Below are positions 8,101 to 10,834 of a stretch of DNA of 10,834 nt, in pieces. The notes below the pieces were generated by a model that saw nothing but the letters and a program-made list of their open reading frames with translations, was not told where the DNA came from and made no database searches. A program made the translations under genes and the position numbers. How positions within the stretch are numbered: the first letter of the stretch is position 1; each line of letters begins with the position of its first letter. This DNA comes from Theodoxus fluviatilis (lineage: Eukaryota > Mollusca > Gastropoda > Cycloneritida > Neritidae), in NCBI GenBank assembly GCA_034096865.1, contig JAWQFJ010008026.1, forward strand, positions 5,001 through 15,834, written 5' to 3'.

Positions 8101-9983
8101 CTTGAGTCAGGCATTGCTGACTCGATGGCTGTGGGTGAATACTCCCAGCATGTTCTCCCGGAACGCCTTCCTCCCGTACCTGTGCAAGGCCTACAACTAC
8201 CTCAGCGCCGTAACCTCTGACATGTGTGGCATTATCATCGTCACCGCCATTGTCGAGCGGTCCATCGCCGTCACCTTTCCACGAAAGTAGGTCGTTCTGC
8301 TCGAGTGGTGCTCCTTGAAATAAGACGGTCCTACGTTATTTCACCAACAAGCGTATCATGTCCAGGTCTTCCTGGGAGTCGAATTATATATGTGACTGAT
8401 TTATGTGCATATCTGCTTTTTCATTTTACTTAGATATAGTAAGCCAGCAACAGTTAGTATCGAAATACTCATTGACAGCGTAATTATGCAAGACGGCAAT
8501 TCTTAAATAACAAAAGAATACAATCTAATGGACAAACAAAATAATGAACACAAAAAGAAGAAAAAAGACTCGATGAAGTTAAGAATGAGAATGGATGAAA
8601 AAAGACAAAAAAGATATGAAGAAAGGACAGAAGAAGGGAAAGAAGGAAGGAAGGAAAAACTACTAAAGTTCGATGTTCTGTTTTAGATTCTATGGCAACC
8701 CATTTTCTACAATGAAATGTACACAGTATCTAAGCGAGCAACTGTCTTCTTAGATAAAGTTTTCTCTTCTGAGAAAAAGTCATCTGCCTCAAAGGAGAAT
8801 TCCATAGATAGGTCTACTGCCTACGATGCAGTTAAAGAAGCTTCCATTCACCTAGCGCCATGTCCGTCTGCTTATGCATGACTCTGTTTCAATGGTAGCA
8901 GGTTTCTCAGGGGCGAAGTTTTCCCTATGCGTTTTCTCACTCCGGAGACATATCTTGATCGGCCTAATGAAGAAAATTATATCTTCACTCACCAAGAGAG
9001 CTTTAGATAAGGCTGCACAGATTTCTGTCATTGGTCGAAATAGGTTAAAGTGGCGGGGCCGTGAAAAGAAAACAAAAATCGGTGTTGTCAACAAGATCTA
9101 AGCGTACTTAAACTATTGGTGTATCAATTAGGCTGGCAATATTTCTCTCAGACTGTTACGTTTTTCTCTGCTTCGATCTGCCACTTTTCAGAGAGACTAA
9201 CGTCTGAACATTCCTTTTGACCCAAATCTGGCTCTGCGGTAAAGAGTGATAATTTATCATTGTTTTTCGCATAAGCATCCGACTCTCTGTTCAGTGCGAA
9301 ACGCGATTGACGAAACAAAAACGATGGCTCATCGAAGCAAATAAGAGCAATGATGATGAACCAGAGAAATGAAAAAGTAAATGACCACAATATAGTTTGT
9401 TTGGGGGACTTCTGACCCACTACAATGGGGAACATATATGATCTGTTGTGCTCATACATTGTGACAAATTCCCGTACAATACAATGCTCTTCCACTTGTA
9501 GAAACGGAACAATTGTATAGCCTCATTTCTTATGAGAAGATTCTCCCTTGCAGCTAGCATTTGGAATACACAGCCACTTTCATGTGATTCTAAGTGAAAA
9601 AATAGGTATGAAAATAAACTAAAAGGAAAACCATCGCCATTTGTATCCTGACACCGATGGTTGAAGAGCGCAAATCTCTTTGTCCCTGTGGCCAGGTCCC
9701 GGAAGTTGTGCTCGGTGCGAAAGGCCCGCTTGACAATGTGGGGGCTGAGCTTCCTGTGCCTCCTGAAGAACTCCCTGCTGGTCAACACAGTGTACTCTGA
9801 AACAGAGTCCGACATGGTACTGTGCAAGAACGAGCCCTCTACCATCACGCTGTCCTACCTGGTTGGCCTCATCCTTCCCATCGTCCACAACACCATCGTC
9901 TTCCTAGGCTTTCTCCTCATCCTCGCCTGCACCGTCGTTATCCTACGCTGTCCCAGGAGTCACTACGTTGTCCTGGCACAAAG
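4783..9983 (+). CDS. Class A G-protein-coupled receptor, 5' part (join 4783-4984, 8076-8286, 9696-9983)
   Basis: Seven-transmembrane cell-surface receptor, partial at the 3' side. Three exons give 233 codons plus two bases with no stop; introns are phase 1 then phase 2, all GT-AG. The product has a short N-terminus with an N-glycosylation sequon at N13 (NMT), then TM1 (about 32-53, GSICN with N45 as 1.50), TM2 (62-83, D73 as 2.50), ECL1, C104 (3.25), TM3 ending in E128-R129-S130 (DRY equivalent), proline 136 in ICL2, TM4 (148-170, W153 probably 4.50), ECL2 with C181, and TM5 (190-221, P199 as 5.50). C104 to R129 is 25 residues, exactly the family spacing. TM6 and TM7 are absent, so further exons should lie downstream. 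The ICL2 pattern FPRKSRKLCSVRKARL recalls molluscan FMRFamide-receptor-like or TRH-receptor-like orphan families; this is memory, not alignment. Class A assignment is strong; ligand and coupling are unknown. Confidence 0.87.
5059..5142. repeat. (GA)n array at the start of intron 1
   Basis: Two runs, 5059-5102 (22 units) and 5104-5142, separated by one C. It begins 75 bp after the exon 1 donor and has the same strand orientation as the AG array just upstream of exon 1, so the exon lies between direct GA repeats. Confidence 0.96.
5153..5290. repeat. Degenerate GACA/GACG/GGCG tetranucleotide array
   Basis: Follows the GA array within about 10 bp and drifts from GACA and GAAC through GGAC and GGCG back to GACA. 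Composition and the pairing with a dinucleotide array match 2080-2281. Confidence 0.88.
5291..5619. other. Unassigned part of intron 1
   Basis: Single-copy-looking intronic sequence. I see no repeats, exons or RNA genes in it. Confidence 0.5.
5669..6431. repeat. Three GC-rich GTCCGGGC octamer arrays, one per internal unit
   Basis: Arrays at 5669-5716, 6031-6110 and 6371-6431 consist of about six to ten degenerate copies of GTCCGGGC. The first is the most regular; the second has drifted to GGGCAGCC and GGGCGGCC forms. They mark the start of each tandem unit of the surrounding element. Confidence 0.88.
5826..7173. repeat. Cluster of TCAAGGTCA / TGACCTTGA motifs
   Basis: I count about sixteen exact copies of TCAAGGTCA on one strand or the other, many overlapping as AGGTCA-AGGTCA direct repeats without spacer (near 5886, 6227, 6711 and 6870). 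Others are arranged as TGACCTTG-CTT-CAAGGTCA inverted pairs. TCAAGGTCA is the established extended half-site for NR5A (SF-1/FTZ-F1) and ERR nuclear receptors. Whether any are bound here is unknown. Confidence 0.85.
7217..7695. other. Unassigned part of intron 1 with a small AAAT array
   Basis: AT-rich intronic DNA; the only structure is (AAAT)n at 7483-7499. AATAAA strings occur here but within an intron, so they are not called as polyadenylation signals. Confidence 0.5.
7696..8060. repeat. Degenerate ATCC/ATGC tetranucleotide array abutting exon 2
   Basis: About 365 bp of CATC, CATG and AACC variants with one clean (ATCC)n run near 7975-7994. It ends about 15 bp before the exon 2 acceptor, so its pyrimidine-rich tail (CATCCTTCCTCTCGTCC) also serves as the polypyrimidine region. 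Long Pro/Ser/His/Ile open frames across it are artefacts. Confidence 0.9.
8076..8286 (+). CDS. GPCR exon 2: TM2, ECL1, TM3, E/DRY region
   Basis: Starts after GGCTGGGCAG (acceptor AG at 8074-8075) and ends at CGAAA before GTAGGT (donor 8287). Phase 1 in, phase 2 out. Without splicing, the frame meets TAG at 8288, so the donor is needed. It completes TM2 (GGAVMDQINLSQALL, D73), ECL1 (RWLWV to about 97) and TM3 (AYNYLSAVTSDMCGIIIVTA), ending VERSIAVTFPRK. C104 and R129 are at the canonical 3.25 and 3.50 positions. The usual tyrosine of DRY is serine (S130) and the aspartate is glutamate. Confidence 0.87.
8287..9695 (+). other. Intron 2 of the receptor gene
   Basis: 1,409 bp, GTAGGT to GGCCAG, phase 2. 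The left third has a purine-rich patch with (GGAA)n at about 8634-8656. Short open frames on both strands (8852-9101, 9148-9495) carry no recognisable domains and I treat them as chance. No mobile element ends were found. Confidence 0.75.
9696..9983 (+). CDS. GPCR exon 3: ICL2, TM4, ECL2, TM5
   Basis: Starts after CCTGTGGCCAG (AG at 9694-9695). Its first G completes lysine codon 138 begun in exon 2. It ends at CACAAAG before GTGTGC (donor 9984), in phase 2. It encodes basic ICL2 (SRKLCSVRKAR), TM4 (LTMWGLSFLCLLKNSLLV), ECL2 with the disulphide-type C181 (VLCKNEPS), and TM5 (SYLVGLILPIVHNTIVFLGF and onward to VVILR), then the start of ICL3. The donor is weaker than consensus and abuts a G/T-rich minisatellite whose sequence leaves the reading frame open to 10368. 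The true exon end could therefore differ. Ending at 9983 is preferred because the sequence turns repetitive and Trp/Cys/Gly/Val-rich there. Confidence 0.82.
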
Positions 9984-10500
9984 GTGTGCGGTTTGGAGTG
10001 TGCCATGTGGGTGTGGAGTGTGGAGTTATGGGGTGTGGGGTGTGCGGTTTGGAGTGTGCAATGTGGGTGTGGAGTGTGGAGTTGGGGTGTGGGGTGTGGG
10101 GTTTGGGGTGTGCCATGTGGGTGTGGAGTGTGGAGTTATGGGGTGTGGGGTGTGCGGTTTGGAGTGTGCCATGTGGGTGTGGAGTGTGGAGTTTTTGGGT
10201 GTGCGGTTTGGAGTGTGCCATGTGGGTGTGGAGTGTGGAGTTTTGGGGTGTGGGGTGTCGGGTGTGGTATGGGATGTGTGGTTTGGAGTGTGCCATGTGG
10301 GTGTGGAGTGTGAAGTTTTGGGGTGTGGGGTGTCGGGTGTGGTATGGGATGTGGGGTATAGGGTGTAGGTGTATCGGGGTGTTGGTGTCGAGTGTGGAGT
10401 TTGGGGTGGGATGTGGGGCTTGGGGTGTTGGGTGTGGTTTGGGAAATGAGGTGTGGGTATGGGGTGTTGGTGTGGAGTGTGGTGAAGGGTGTGGAATGAG
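9984..10500. repeat. G/T-rich minisatellite at the start of intron 3
   Basis: Six recognisable copies of a unit containing TGCCATGTGGGTGTGGAGTG, starting at about 10001, 10057, 10111, 10167, 10216 and 10291 (spacing 54-56 bp, with one short 49-bp and one long 75-bp copy). Degenerate GGTGT-type sequence follows to about 10500. The array begins exactly at the exon 3 donor. The G-rich strand is the non-template strand of the receptor gene. Confidence 0.93.
10084..10108 (+). other. Four-tier G-quadruplex motif
   Basis: Four GGGG runs at 10084-10087, 10091-10094, 10098-10101 and 10105-10108 are separated by 3-nt loops (TGT, TGT, TTT). Equal short loops and four-base runs are the pattern expected of a very stable quadruplex. 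It lies on the RNA-like strand about 100 nt inside intron 3. Confidence 0.85.
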
Positions 10501-10551
10501 AGTGAATGGGTGATGAGTGGATGTCTGGTACGTGGTGGTGCTGGTGTTGGT

Positions 10552-10834
10552 CTGTGTGTGCGCGCGCGTGTGTGTATATCTGTCCGTCCGTCCGTCCGTC
10601 AGTCCGTTCGTCCGTCCGTCCGTCCGTCAGTCAGTCCGTCCGTCCGTCCGTCCGTTCGTCCATCCCTCTGTCTGTCTGTCGGTCTGTTTGTGTGAGCGCA
10701 CGCGCGCGTTTGTGTGGATGTGTGTGTTTGTGTATGTGTGTTTTGGGAGGGCGTGTGCGCGTGCGTGTGTGTGATATGAGTGTGCGATATATCATGGATC
10801 TATGTATATGTGTGTGCGCTCGCCCGTGTTTGTG
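10552..10834. repeat. TG/CG tracts around a GTCC/GTCT tetranucleotide array
   Basis: TG/CG alternation at about 10552-10574, then degenerate GTCC, GTCA and GTCT units at 10582-10687, then further TG/CG alternation to the window end. The composition is the reverse complement of the arrays at 2080-2485. No coding sequence is seen; the remaining receptor exons must lie further right. Confidence 0.88.

Noticed and set aside
8852..9495. Open frames in intron 2 on both strands
   Set aside because: Short, overlapping on opposite strands, no recognisable domain, and located between two well-phased receptor exons.
9984..10513. Trp/Cys/Gly/Val-rich repeat protein downstream of exon 3
   Set aside because: Several frames are open at once because the G/T-rich minisatellite contains few A residues; more likely intron, although read-through use was kept as a finding.

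Overview
The window reads as nuclear DNA from an animal, most likely a mollusc and probably a gastropod. The reasons are a split gene with GT-AG introns, very dense di-, tri- and tetranucleotide arrays, and interspersed repeats carrying GTCC-type microsatellites and TCAAGGTCA motifs of a kind I associate with gastropod genomes. That last point is recollection, not a search result. There is no sign of bacterial gene organisation.

One gene can be supported: the 5' two thirds of a class A (rhodopsin-like) G-protein-coupled receptor on the + strand. It has three coding exons, 4783-4984, 8076-8286 and 9696-9983. They join with matching phases (1, then 2) into 233 codons plus two bases, covering the N-terminus and TM1 to TM5. 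TM6, TM7 and the tail must lie beyond the right edge. The GPCR landmarks fall at the right spacing: N45 as 1.50, D73 as 2.50, C104 exactly 25 residues before R129 as 3.25 and 3.50, an ECL2 cysteine at 181, and P199 as 5.50. It resembles the large molluscan peptide-receptor-like families, but the ligand cannot be called.

Layout: 1-1281 is non-coding, with a 16-bp tandem array at 587-698. At 1289-2052 lies a complete 764-bp foldback DNA transposon with 67-bp terminal inverted repeats, a nested 151-bp near-perfect inverted repeat and a 7-bp target-site duplication. From 2080 to 2648 are simple repeats, then 1.3 kb without a recognisable gene, then GAT and polypurine arrays. A CA/GA array lies immediately before the receptor ATG. 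Intron 1 (4985-8075) contains a second GA array, a GACN-type tetranucleotide array, an interspersed repeat of about 1.6 kb packed with nuclear-receptor-type TCAAGGTCA motifs (5620-7216), and an ATCC-type array running almost to the exon 2 acceptor. Intron 2 (8287-9695) holds little that can be named. Intron 3 begins directly with a G/T-rich minisatellite (9984-10500) containing a strong G-quadruplex motif, followed by GTCC and TG/CG arrays to the end.

No multi-gene system is visible. The points of interest are the foldback element, the motif-loaded intronic repeat, and repeats sitting against the receptor's start codon, acceptor and donor.
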